Source: DATCJA01 sp963734635
GTDB taxonomy: Bacteria > Acidobacteriota > Vicinamibacteria > Vicinamibacterales > UBA2999
NCBI GenBank assembly: GCA_963734635.1
Contig: CAVTIA010000011.1
Coordinates: 1-64,000 of the forward strand
Direction of reading: 5' to 3'
DNA: 64,000 nt
This document shows, piece by piece, positions 16,079-24,556 of this stretch. The notes below the pieces were generated by a model, which was given only the letters and a program-made list of their open reading frames with translations, had not been told where the DNA came from and made no database searches. Position numbers and translations under genes: made by a program. Numbering within the stretch: position 1 is the stretch's first letter; the number at the start of each line of letters is the position of its first letter.

Positions 16079-17194
16079 TCACGCGGTCTGGCGGGCAGGT
16101 TCCTCTAAGACATTGCGCGCGGGCAGCGTGATCCGGAATTCGCTGCCGCGACCCGGCCCCTCGCTGTAAGCCTGGATTGTCCCTTCGTGAAGCTCGATCA
16201 GGCTGCGAGCGACGGCGAGGCCGATTCCAAACCCCCCTTCGCGGCGACCTCCGGCCCGCGTGAAAAGGCCGAAGATGCGGGAAAGGTCCGCGGGCGCAAT
16301 CCCCTCGCCGCTGTCGGCCACGCGAAACACAACACGGTCCGCTTCGACCTTTGCCTCCACGTGAATTTCGCCGTTTGGCGGCGTGTACGACGTGGCATTC
16401 GACAGCACGTTGAGAAATACCTGCTGCAGGCGGACCGGATCGGCGTTGAGCCGTGCGGGCCTCTCCGAGAGGTCCACGACCATCCGCTGGTGCCGCTCCT
16501 CGGTACGCGGACGGATGACCTCGATAGCGTCGCGCATGATCTGAACGGCGTCCACGACACGAGGCTGCAGCGTCACCTGTCCGCGTACGACTCGAGACGC
16601 ATCGAGAAGATCGTCGACGACGCGTTGGAGGTGTGCGATCTGACGATTCAGCAGATCGAGCGTGCGCTCCGCTGATGCGCGAGCTTCCGCACCAATGCGG
16701 TGGCGGATGAGCGCCACCGCCGGCAGCATCGCGCTCAACGGCTGCTTCAGCTCGTGCGCCACGACGGCAAGGAACTCGTCCTTCGCACGATTCGCGCGTT
16801 CGGCCTCTTCGCGGGCGAGGCGCAATTCGTCGGCCGTGCGCTCCGCGCGGACGCGCGCCTGCTGGAGCGCTCGAACCAGGCTGCTCACGAACCCGCCGAC
16901 GACACCGAAGAGTACCAACGCGAGGACGTCGCCAGCAGTCGTCGTCCCGCCAAAATGCGCGGGCCACAGGTACGCGACCGCAAGACCGCCGAGAAACGTC
17001 GTCAGGACGCCTGGCCCGAATCCGCCGTACCAGGCGCTGAAGGCAATTGCAGGATACAGCGTGTCGAACGGCAGGCTGATGCCCCACTCGGGAGTCATCA
17101 GGTATCGGAACGACAGCGCGACGGCTGTTACAAGGATGGCAACCGCGTAGCGGGTGCCGCGCGACGAACCCAGCGTATCGTGATCACCGGGCAC
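16079..17194 (-). CDS. Membrane sensor histidine kinase (DUF4118-like)
   Basis: 371 residues. The N-terminal 115 residues hold about four membrane helices with the DUF4118-type segment PFDTLYPAIAFSAWYGGFGPG. A linker coiled coil is followed by HisKA with the phospho-accepting His in FLAVVAHELKQPLSAML. The HATPase domain shows LNVLSNATSYTP (N box), VADSGEGIAP (G1) and GGFGIGLAVARSLI (G2). No receiver or response regulator gene is adjacent, so it is orphan within the window. The signal is unknown. Confidence 0.9.
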   Translation of the reverse strand: MPGDHDTLGSSRGTRYAVAILVTAVALSFRYLMTPEWGISLPFDTLYPAIAFSAWYGGFGPGVLTTFLGGLAVAYLWPAHFGGTTTAGDVLALVLFGVVGGFVSSLVRALQQARVRAERTADELRLAREEAERANRAKDEFLAVVAHELKQPLSAMLPAVALIRHRIGAEARASAERTLDLLNRQIAHLQRVVDDLLDASRVVRGQVTLQPRVVDAVQIMRDAIEVIRPRTEERHQRMVVDLSERPARLNADPVRLQQVFLNVLSNATSYTPPNGEIHVEAKVEADRVVFRVADSGEGIAPADLSRIFGLFTRAGGRREGGFGIGLAVARSLIELHEGTIQAYSEGPGRGSEFRITLPARNVLEEPARQTA

Positions 17195-17206
17195 ACGCCG
17201 ACCCTA

Positions 17207-17965
17207 TCACAGACTCCTGCATGACAGAACCGCAGCAACTAAAGTGTTGCCGCCGCGCGGCGTCGGTTGCGGGCCACCTTCCGTACCGTTCGGCGCACTT
17301 GCCTGCCCCTCGTGCGTACGGCCTTTCGTGCTGCTGCCCGGCGCACCCTCGTACGTACGACCTTTCGCGCTGCCGCCCGGCGCACCCTCGTACGTACGAC
17401 CTTTCGCGCTGCCGCCCGGCGCACCCTCGTACGTACGACCTTTCGCGCTGCCGCCCGGCGCACCCTCGTACGTACGACCTTTCGCGCTGCCGCTCGGCGC
17501 ACCCTCGTACGTACGACCTTTCGCGCTGCCGCTCGGCGCACCCTCGTAACGTACGACCTTTCGTGCTATCGCTCTTCGCGCGCCGGCGCTGCGTCGCCGC
17601 CCGGTACTCCTGGCCTGCCGCGCCAGAGCGCGCCGGGTCACGGCCACCCGCGACTCACGTCGCAGCGCGCGGCGAACTGCGCGAGAGCGCCGCGCCGACG
17701 GACGGCGGCGACGGCCTGCGCCGGCTGCTGCATCCGCGCTTGCGATCATTCGCGCCCTCGTGCCGCGCGGCAGCGGGAGCTCTACGCCCGCTCGACGTGC
17801 CGTCGAGAGGCCGATAGCGATGGCTTGCCTGGCCGACCGTGCGCCATGTTTTCCCTCGCGAATGTGGTAAATCTCTTCGCGGACGAACTCGCCGGCTTGC
17901 GTGGTCGGGGCCTTGCCGGCCCGCTTGTCTCTGCGCGCGCGCTCGATTGTTCTCTGTTCTGGCAT
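17207..17965 (-). CDS. DUF6496-like basic protein with 13-residue C-terminal repeats
   Basis: About 252 residues from the ATG at 17965, after GGTGGGAGAACCC. The N-terminus MPEQRTIERARRDKRAGKAP and the segment HGARSARQAIAIGLSTARRAG match the DUF6496-type domain found in stress-associated basic proteins. Residues about 60-140 are extremely Arg/Ala-rich and histone-H1-like. About six units of the type TYEGAPGGSAKGR then follow, each 39 bp. An extra base at one repeat junction (17549) and a likely compensating one near 17585 may put the link between the halves out of frame. Nucleic-acid binding is inferred only from charge. Confidence 0.65.
   Translation of the reverse strand: MPEQRTIERARRDKRAGKAPTTQAGEFVREEIYHIREGKHGARSARQAIAIGLSTARRAGVELPLPRGTRARMIASADAAAGAGRRRRPSARRSRAVRRALRRESRVAVTRRALARQARSTGRRRSAGARRAIARKVVRYEGAPSGSAKGRTYEGAPSGSAKGRTYEGAPGGSAKGRTYEGAPGGSAKGRTYEGAPGGSAKGRTYEGAPGSSTKGRTHEGQASAPNGTEGGPQPTPRGGNTLVAAVLSCRSL
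17315..17548. repeat. 39-bp tandem repeat array (about 6 units)
   Basis: The unit starts GTACGACCTTTCGCGCTGCC and continues with CGCCCGGCGCACCCTCGTAC. Starts are near 17315 (degenerate), 17354, 17393, 17432, 17471 and 17510. Copies differ at one or two positions (CCGCCCG versus CCGCTCG). Unit junctions contain the palindrome GTACGTAC. Because 39 is divisible by three, all units stay in frame, and several other frames on both strands also stay open, which explains the many overlapping open frames here. Confidence 0.95.
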
Positions 17966-18082
17966 GGGTTCTCCCACCTCTACGTTTTCTTGATTTCCGT
18001 TCAATCGTGGTTCGTCTCGGTCAGGAATGGGAAATTGCACCGACCGAAAGACCGAACCGTCGTGCGGGTATCGGGACGGGCC

Positions 18083-18310
18083 TTACGCAAGTTCCGCGCC
18101 GGCACATGTGACACCGCCGCAGTAGACGCCTTGGCAGGCTCGAGTCCCGAGCGTCTCGCCCATCTTGGTGACGTTCCGTTCGCTCGTCGTGCGAACAGTC
18201 GATCGCGCCTGGTAAAACCCTTCGAGCCGCAGTGTGTGTTGACTGATCATCTCTGTGTACTCCGCCACGAACGTAGCTGCGGTGGGCCGAGTCCGACGGC
18301 TCCTCTGCAT
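18083..18310 (-). CDS. Small hypothetical protein with strong ribosome site
   Basis: 75 residues. The ATG at 18310 is preceded by GGAGGTCCA, an excellent Shine-Dalgarno at normal spacing and the main reason to believe this gene. The sequence is mixed and hydrophilic (AATFVAEYTEMISQHTLRLE, TKMGETLGT) and has two Cys near the end (QGVYCGGVTCAG). No family was recognised. It lies between Hsp20 and the DUF6496 gene on the same strand. A longer overlapping frame (to 18404) lacks such a site. Confidence 0.45.
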   Translation of the reverse strand: MQRSRRTRPTAATFVAEYTEMISQHTLRLEGFYQARSTVRTTSERNVTKMGETLGTRACQGVYCGGVTCAGAELA

Positions 18311-18523
18311 TGGACCTCCGACGCGGGTGGCAGGTCTCAGGGGGACAGGTGAACCAGCAATTAGCGAGCGTGACAGCGAACCGCTGTTGACGGTCCACCA
18401 TCACGATGATCCAAGCGAGGAGTGTTACCGAGTTGGCGGACAGGTGCGATATCCACGCCCCGCGGTGGGCGTCCCGCGGCGGCGCTGCCAGTCGGCCGTC
18501 CTGATGCGTCTACCTCGACCGCC

Positions 18524-19114
18524 TTACTTCCTGGCTCCTTCGCCTATCTCGATGCGACGACCCTTTGATTTCGGCGGCACCGGCATGGTGATCTCGAGGA
18601 CACCATCGCGAAAGTTGCCATTGGCCTGCTCGGTGATCGCTCCTTCGGGAATCGGTATCACGCGATAAAAGCTGCCGTAGACGCGCTCGCTTCGATATAC
18701 GCCCTCGCGCTCTTCCTCGCTTTCCTGACGGCGCTCACCCTGGATCGTCACCGCGTCCTCGGTGATGTCAACGGTAATGTCGTCCCGCTTCATCCCCGGG
18801 AGATCGGCCCTGATCACGAGCTCGTTCTCTCTCTGGAACACTTCGATCTGCGGGGCCCACATGTCTGTGGTCGCCCGTTCGCGCCAGGCCGGCATGCTTG
18901 CCCATCGGCGGCCGACGTCGTCGAACACCCGATCGATCTCGTCGGCGAACCGCTGAAGCGCGCGGAACGGACTCACACCCCAGGCTGCGTCGGGCCGAGC
19001 GAGGCGGCGCTCATCGCGGGACGGAGCCATCGATGTCTGGGTTTGTTTCTCTCCTGGTCTATCCGTTTGTCGGTCAGCTTGTCTGTCGGTTTGTTGTTGT
19101 GCCCTCTCTGGCAT
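18524..19114 (-). CDS. Hsp20/IbpA-family small heat-shock protein
   Basis: 196 residues from the ATG at 19114 (MPERAQQQT), with GGAGG 8 nt upstream. A disordered Gln/Thr/Asp-rich N-terminus (TDRQADRQTDRPGEKQT) precedes the alpha-crystallin domain: WAPQIEVFQRENELVIRADL, PGMKRDDITVDITEDAVTI, then YGSFYRVIPIPEGA and the closing NGNFRDGVLEITMPVP. The protein is an ATP-independent holdase. It heads a minus-strand group with the small protein and the DUF6496 gene and is divergent from the hydrolase and kinase genes. Confidence 0.93.
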   Translation of the reverse strand: MPERAQQQTDRQADRQTDRPGEKQTQTSMAPSRDERRLARPDAAWGVSPFRALQRFADEIDRVFDDVGRRWASMPAWRERATTDMWAPQIEVFQRENELVIRADLPGMKRDDITVDITEDAVTIQGERRQESEEEREGVYRSERVYGSFYRVIPIPEGAITEQANGNFRDGVLEITMPVPPKSKGRRIEIGEGARK

Positions 19115-19429
19115 GGGTGAAGCCTCCATCTCGTGCACGCGGACGCGTAGCGTGGTTGCGAAAGCTCAGGCAACGTGGCGTTCGGGATCTACAGATTCCG
19201 CGCCACGTTGCAAGCCGGCTGCCGCGTGCGTGCGTCCATGAGAACGCGCTTTTGCGTGGGGCGCCCACCCGACTTCGACGGGTGCGGGCTCGGCAATATG
19301 AACACGTCGCGGGCATTCCGGTTGCTTTCGCGACATGCGGGAGCTGTTCGTGTCTGCGCCACCTGCGACCGCATCGCGAGCGGTTACATATGGCTCAGAC
19401 AACAGCGGCGTTTCTGATCGAGGTAATGT
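19115..19429. promoter_or_regulatory. Divergent intergenic region between Hsp20 and hydrolase genes
   Basis: 315 bp with no credible gene. It must carry the promoters for the leftward hsp20 group and the rightward hydrolase-kinase group. A partial inverted repeat is visible (CAACGTGGCG at 19171-19180 and CGCCACGTTG at 19200-19209). No CIRCE element or clear sigma-32-like promoter was recognised by eye. Confidence 0.4.
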
Positions 19430-20101
19430 ATGCCCGCCATAGCTTCCGAATCGATCGCGATTCCGGTCGAAAGCGGCCGGCAGATTGAGGCCGACCTGCT
19501 CGTCCCCCTGCGCGCTACTGGTCTCATTGTGTTCGCGCACGGTAGCGGCAGCAGTCGGTTCAGCTCTCGAAACCGCGCGGTGGCGGAATTTCTCCACGAA
19601 CAGTCGTTCGGCACGCTGTTGTTGGATCTGCTGACGCGGGAAGAAGAAGTGATCGACGTGCACACTCGCGAGTACCGCTTTGACATCGACCGGCTTGCAA
19701 CGCGCATGGTGCGTGCAACAGACTGGGTGCGCAACCGCGAAGATCTGCTCTGGCTTCCGATCGGGTACTTCGGCGCAAGCACGGGTGCAGCCGCGGCGCT
19801 CATTGCCGCCGCCGAGCGGCCCACGATCGTTCGCGCTGTCGTCTCGCGCGGTGGACGCCCCGACCTGGCCGGACCAGCGCTCGCGAAGGTCGTCGCGCCG
19901 GCGCTGCTCATCGTCGGCGGCGACGATGAACCCGTGATCGATCTCAACGACGAAGCCAAGGCGCGAATGCAATCCGCGCACGTTGAGATGAGGATCGTTC
20001 CTGGCGCGACACACCTCTTCGAGGAACCCGGCACACTCGAGCAGGTCGAGCGGCTGGCCGCCGATTGGTTCCACCGATATCTCGACAATCGCCCTTCATA
20101 G
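19430..20101 (+). CDS. Alpha/beta hydrolase, dienelactone-hydrolase-like
   Basis: 223 residues. After a beta-rich N-terminus (IPVESGRQIEADLLVP) come VFAHGSGSSRFSSRN (oxyanion region), the nucleophile elbow GYFGASTGAAAAL with Ser, the acid in VGGDDEPVIDLND, and His in VPGATHLFEEPG. In other bacteria this hydrolase type often sits beside or is fused to a phosphoribosyltransferase in stress clusters; no such partner is present here. The reaction and substrate are unknown. The next gene, the PAS kinase, begins 49 bp downstream on the same strand. Confidence 0.85.
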   Translation: MPAIASESIAIPVESGRQIEADLLVPLRATGLIVFAHGSGSSRFSSRNRAVAEFLHEQSFGTLLLDLLTREEEVIDVHTREYRFDIDRLATRMVRATDWVRNREDLLWLPIGYFGASTGAAAALIAAAERPTIVRAVVSRGGRPDLAGPALAKVVAPALLIVGGDDEPVIDLNDEAKARMQSAHVEMRIVPGATHLFEEPGTLEQVERLAADWFHRYLDNRPS

Positions 20102-20150
20102 CCAGGTTTTGCCGCGGGCTAGCGTCAGAGGCTAGACTCGCTCAGACACC

Positions 20151-21965
20151 ATGTACCTCTATCGCCGTCTGGTGGAGTCGTCTCCGGACGGAATCCTCGT
20201 CGTTGAGGACGGGCGAATCGCGTACGCCAACCGGGCGGCAGCGGACCTGTTCGGCGTCGCCGACCCCGAGCGCCTGCTGGGCGATTCGTTATTCGACCAC
20301 CTGGAAGCCGATTGTCAGGCCAGTGTCCGGAAGCAACTGCTGAGCTGGCAGGAGGGCTGGCCGGCGCTGCTGCTCGACGTCACGGTCGTCCGACCCGACG
20401 GGCAGCTACGCGACATCTCCATGACCGGTGCGCCGGCTTACGAGGATGGCCCGTCGGTCCAGGTGATTCTTCGAGACATCACGGAGCGAAAGGACGCGGA
20501 GCGTGCGTTGCGGGAAAGCGAGGAGCGGCTTGCGCTCGCCGTGGCCGGCGGCCTCGAAGGGGTCTGGGACTGGAACCTGGAAACCAACGCCGTGGTGTAC
20601 TCCTCACGATGGAAGAGCATGCTCGGCTATTCCGACGACGAGATCGAGCCGCACGTCAGCGCCTGGGAGCGACTGGTTCATCCCGATGATCGCTCACGCG
20701 CCGATCGAGCCCATGAAAGCGTCGCAGTGGGCGAACGAGCCACCTACGAGGCCGAGTTCCGCCTGCGCCACAAGGATGGGCACTATGTGCCCGTTCTTTC
20801 TCGCGGCTTTCCCGTGCGCCGCGAGGCCGGTGGGCCGGTGGTGCGCATTGTCGGCACACATCTCGATCTGACCGAGCAGAAACGGGCCGAGGCGACGCTG
20901 CGCGAGAACGAAGAAAGACTCAAGCTGGCGTTTGCCGGCGCGCAGGAGGGGGTATGGGACTGGAACCTGGAAACAGGCGGCGTCGTGTACTCCACGCGGT
21001 GGAAGGAGATGCTCGGCTACGCCGAGGATGAAATCGAGCCGCACGTCAGCGCGTGGGAGCGGCTGCTCCATCCCGAAGACGTGGCACGGGCCCAGCAAGT
21101 GAATGAAAGCGTCAAGCACGGCGCGCCGACGTATGAAGGGGAATTCCGCCTGCGCCACAAGGATGGTCACTACGTGCACGTTCTCTCGCGTGGATATCCG
21201 GTCCGCCGCGAGCAGGGCGGACCCGTCGTCCGAATCGTCGGAACGCATTTCGACCTCACCGCGAGGAAACAGGCCGAGGCGGAACGCACGCGCAGCGAAC
21301 TTTTGACGCGACTGGTGTTCGCGCAGGAGGACGAGCGACGCCGAATCGGCCGGGAAATGCACGACCAGTTCGGGGAGCAGCTCACGGCGCTCGCGCGCAG
21401 GATTCGAATGCTCAAGGATGCGTGCGGTGATCGCGACGACTGGCGCGCGCACGTCGAGTCGCTCGAGCTCATCGCGCAGCAGCTCGATCGCGACGTCGAC
21501 CACATGGTATGGGAGCTACGTCCAACAGCACTCGACGATCTCGGACTGCGGGCAGCGCTGGCCAACTACGTTCAGAACTGGTCCACGCGCGTAGGCATCT
21601 CGGCCACGCTGCACACATCCGGGCTCATGGACGATCGACTTCCGTCCGAGGCGGAAACAGCCTTGTATCGGATCGCCCAGGAAGCGCTGACGAACGTCGC
21701 CAAGCACGCCAGGGCTGAAAATGTCGGCGTGATTCTCGAACGCCGTGCTGATCATGTGCTCCTGATCGTCGAGGACGATGGTGTGGGATTCGATCCGGGA
21801 ACGGCCGAAAGTCCCGGCCAGGGATTCGGATTGGTCGGCATGCAGGAGCGCGCCGGACTGATTGGCGCAACGCTCGAGATCGAGTCGTCCGCAGGCAGAG
21901 GTACAACCGTATTCGTGCGCATGAGCGCGGCGCCACAACCTGCCACACATCCGCATCATGTCTAG
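20151..21965 (+). CDS. PAS-PAS-PAS sensor histidine kinase, NarL-type (HisKA_3)
   Basis: 604 residues with no membrane segment. PAS1 is at about 5-120 (SSPDGILVVEDGRIAYANRA). PAS2 and PAS3, at about 128-245 and 253-370, are near copies: both read GVWDWNLET, EIEPHVSAWERL, FRLRHKDGHYV and RIVGTH. HisKA_3 has the His in RRRIGREMHDQFGEQLTAL. HATPase motifs are NVAKHARAENV, EDDGVGFDPG and GFGLVGMQERAGL. A cytoplasmic sensor is implied; the PAS ligand is unknown. It overlaps the downstream regulator by 8 bp, a standard two-component pair. Confidence 0.95.
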   Translation: MYLYRRLVESSPDGILVVEDGRIAYANRAAADLFGVADPERLLGDSLFDHLEADCQASVRKQLLSWQEGWPALLLDVTVVRPDGQLRDISMTGAPAYEDGPSVQVILRDITERKDAERALRESEERLALAVAGGLEGVWDWNLETNAVVYSSRWKSMLGYSDDEIEPHVSAWERLVHPDDRSRADRAHESVAVGERATYEAEFRLRHKDGHYVPVLSRGFPVRREAGGPVVRIVGTHLDLTEQKRAEATLRENEERLKLAFAGAQEGVWDWNLETGGVVYSTRWKEMLGYAEDEIEPHVSAWERLLHPEDVARAQQVNESVKHGAPTYEGEFRLRHKDGHYVHVLSRGYPVRREQGGPVVRIVGTHFDLTARKQAEAERTRSELLTRLVFAQEDERRRIGREMHDQFGEQLTALARRIRMLKDACGDRDDWRAHVESLELIAQQLDRDVDHMVWELRPTALDDLGLRAALANYVQNWSTRVGISATLHTSGLMDDRLPSEAETALYRIAQEALTNVAKHARAENVGVILERRADHVLLIVEDDGVGFDPGTAESPGQGFGLVGMQERAGLIGATLEIESSAGRGTTVFVRMSAAPQPATHPHHV

Positions 21966-22626
21966 GGGAAAGACCGCGACGCTGCTTCGGATCCTGCTTG
22001 CCGACGATCATGTGACGATGCGTCACGGGCTGAGGCTGCTCATCGACGGCGAGACCGACATGAAGGTGATCGCGGAAGCCAGCGACGGACACGCTGCGAT
22101 CGAGAACGCCGTCGCATTGAAGCCCGACGTGATCGTCATGGACATTTCCATGCCGGGCATGAACGGCCTGGTGGCCACGCGCGCGCTCAAACAGTATCTG
22201 CCTTCCACGGCCATCGTCACACTCACCCGGCACAGCGACGACGCGTACGTGCAGGAACTGCTGCGTGCGGGCGTGTCGGGCTACGTGCTGAAGCAAAGCG
22301 CGCCCACCGAACTGCTGCAGGCGATTCGCGCGGCCGCGGCCGGCGGTCAGCACCTGGATTCCACGCTCACCGCGCGCGTGACCGCGCGCGTTCTGGGACG
22401 GGCCGACAAGCTGAAGCGGCCGCCTGCGACGCTCAGCGAGCGCGAATCCGAGGTGCTGCGGCTCATCGCGTCCGGCTACAGCAACAAGGAGATTGCCGCC
22501 CAGCTCTCACTGAGTGTCAAGACCGTTGAAGCACACAAGGCCAACGCCATGCGCAAGCTCGGTCTCCGCGGACGCATCGACATCGTGAAGTACGCCGTTC
22601 TGCAGGGCTGGCTCGACCAGGTGTAA
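21958..22626 (+). CDS. NarL/FixJ-family response regulator
   Basis: 222 residues. Receiver domain: acidic pair in ILLADDHVTMRHGL, phospho-Asp in PDVIVMDISMPGMNG, Thr/Lys switch in VTLTRH and GYVLKQSAP. The C-terminal LuxR helix-turn-helix (TLSERESEVLRLIASGYSNK, then TVEAHKANAMRKLGLRGR) shows that it binds DNA. It is the partner of the upstream PAS kinase by an 8-bp overlap. Plausible targets are the neighbouring stress genes, but no operator was identified. Confidence 0.95.
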   Translation: MSRGKTATLLRILLADDHVTMRHGLRLLIDGETDMKVIAEASDGHAAIENAVALKPDVIVMDISMPGMNGLVATRALKQYLPSTAIVTLTRHSDDAYVQELLRAGVSGYVLKQSAPTELLQAIRAAAAGGQHLDSTLTARVTARVLGRADKLKRPPATLSERESEVLRLIASGYSNKEIAAQLSLSVKTVEAHKANAMRKLGLRGRIDIVKYAVLQGWLDQV

Positions 22627-22742
22627 AGGTGTAGGGGTTTTTCCCTACGTCGTCTCCGCCTTCTTCCCTATAGCAACCCGATTTAGGTGCGCGTACATTC
22701 GCAACTGCTCTCCCGCGGTCGCGCTTGGAAGGAGGCACGTTA

Positions 22743-23171
22743 ATGGGGTCCCGGTCGGAAGCCGTCGAACTTCGATTCGCACGCGAAGTACATCACGACC
22801 TGCAAATCGTCGGGCGGAAGCGGACGAATGTGCTCCTCCTCGGTTCTCCCGGCGATACCGGCATCGTCCTCGAGATGCTGGGGCTTGGGATGGAGCGGCG
22901 TGAGCCGATCCTGGCCTGGCGTCCCGGACAGCCGCTCGACCTCCCGTCCCCCGATGGTGTGATCACGCTGATTTTTCACGACGTCGACAAGCTGACGCCC
23001 TCGGATCAACTTGTCGTGCTCGATTGGCTCGATCGTACCGCTGGACAGATTCGAATTGTCAGCACGACACGGGAGCCGCTGTGGCCCCGCGTGCAGACCG
23101 GGTGCTTCAATGAAGTGCTCTACTACCGGTTGAACACCGTTTGGCTCAGTGCAATGGTGTCGGACAGCTGA
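22743..23171 (+). CDS. Mini AAA+ protein, degenerate sigma-54-activator-like domain
   Basis: 142 residues from the ATG at 22743, with AAGGAGG 7 nt upstream. The sequence follows an NtrC-type AAA+ core in reduced form. VLLLGSPGDTG sits where Walker A should be but lacks the GK(S/T). LIFHDVDKLTPSDQLVVLDWL matches the Walker B region. IRIVSTTREPLWPRVQTG and NEVLYYRLNTVWL match sensor I and the LYYRLN block. There is no GAFTGA loop, receiver or DNA-binding domain. It probably cannot hydrolyse ATP and may act as a regulatory or dominant-negative partner (inference). Confidence 0.65.
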   Translation: MGSRSEAVELRFAREVHHDLQIVGRKRTNVLLLGSPGDTGIVLEMLGLGMERREPILAWRPGQPLDLPSPDGVITLIFHDVDKLTPSDQLVVLDWLDRTAGQIRIVSTTREPLWPRVQTGCFNEVLYYRLNTVWLSAMVSDS

Positions 23172-23201
23172 TCTCCAAGCCTCCCCCTGGTTCCCCCCGC
23201 G

Positions 23202-23979
23202 CTATTGCCCCACCGGCTCCAGCCCTGCTTTCGTCAGGGCTGCACGCCACTCGGCACCGGTAAGCGAACGGAGGAACGCGCGCGCCGCGTCGGCATTTCC
23301 CGCACTCGTGGGAATAGCCGCCGCATAGATGGTCGGCAGCTGGATCGCGGCCGGCAACGTGCCTGCCACTTTCACTCCTCGGTTCGGCTGCAGTTCGCTT
23401 GTGAATGAGACGCCGAGCTCGGCGTCTCCCTTCGCAACCGCGTCGGCCACTTCCGATCCTTGCATGCGGTACACGACCTTGGGTTTCATCGTTTCCGCGA
23501 TGCCCATGCGTTGCAGCAACCCCTCGAAATATGTGCCGGATGTCCCACCCGCCGCTGGATTGACTGTACGACACCGACCTGGCCTTTAGAAGAGCAGCCT
23601 TGAACGTGTCAGGCGTCGACAAATCGGGCGACGGTGCTCCGGCTCTTACCGCAACACCGATCAATGCACGCGCGAGATCGACGCGGCTCCCGGCCGCCAC
23701 GAGATTCGCCTTCTGCAGCGCTTCCATGCCGGGAGCGGCGAGGACCACCACGTCGGACTTTTCACCGGAGGCGAGCCGCTTCTGCAACGCGCCGGTCGTG
23801 TCGCTGACGTACACGAAGGTGTTTCGCGTTGTCCGCGTAAAGGCCGCGCCAGCGGCTTTGACGGGCTCGGTGACGGCGCCGCCCACGAAGATTCGAATTT
23901 CCGTCTGCGCGAACGCGAGCGCGGGCACCAGGATCAACCACATTGCCAGAACAGATGCACTTCGCTTCGCACGCATCAT
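23202..23979 (-). pseudogene. ModA-like periplasmic substrate-binding protein (single-base frameshift)
   Basis: The ATG at 23979 follows AAGGAGACACG. The signal peptide VLAMWLILVPALAFAQ leads into a ModA-type binding fold (IRIFVGGAVTEPVKAAGAAF, GEKSDVVVLAAPGMEALQ, ALIGVAVRAGAPSPD). An extra G near 23549 breaks the frame. The other frame continues as GTYFEGLLQRMG and then MQGSEVADAVAKGDAELGVS to EWRAALTKAGLEPVGQ. Joined length is about 258 residues. No ModB or ModC gene is near. A second, intact paralogue lies at 46898-47692. The substrate may not be molybdate. Confidence 0.8.
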
Positions 23980-24556
23980 CGTGTCTCCTTGTTGAAAGAC
24001 CCGTTATACACCTGAATGACTTTCGGCGTTGCGGCGTGCTGTGCACTACGCCACGAATTTCGGTTCAGGGACGCCACAACGTGTCGGTGGTCAGCCGCCG
24101 GCGCTGCGCGCCGGAAATCGACTTCCGCTTCCAGCTCTCTCGCAACCACGGCGAGTAACAGCTGATTCGCGCGCCATCCGTCACACGGCAAGAAGCGTCT
24201 GGTGTGCTTCGAGCAACGAGAACGCGATGGCGGGACTCGCCGCGGAAACGTCGCTCAGCCGATTTCCATGCTTCGCCTGACATGCCGCTTGCGCAGGCGG
24301 CCGACCGCCAACACGCTGTGCCGTCCTATTACAGCGCGGTCGCTTTTTGCAGCGGACGGGCGACTATGAGCGCCGCGACACCCGAAGCACAAAAACGCCG
24401 CAGCGACCTTGTACACGGAATCTGTCCAACTCCCGTTGGGAGCATCTTCGCTCACGAGACAAAAGTCGTCGGGCAGCTGCGAGCGTTTTTCCGCGGTCGC
24501 GAATCGGAGACCGGCCGTGCAAGAAGCGGCCGCGTTGTCTTACCCCCTCACTCGCT
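23980..24556. other. Gene-poor interval between the ModA-like gene and dnaK
   Basis: 577 bp with only short, low-quality open frames on both strands. None has a convincing ribosome site or family resemblance. I see no tRNA, repeat array or clear hairpin. It may hold decayed coding sequence. Confidence 0.5.

Noticed and set aside
17315..17548. CRISPR array
   Set aside because: The 39-bp units are contiguous without unique spacers and encode a protein repeat.
17221..18352. Long plus-strand frames over the 39-bp repeat array
   Set aside because: They stay open only because the unit is a multiple of three; they lack start signals, whereas the minus-strand gene has a recognisable N-terminal domain and ribosome site.
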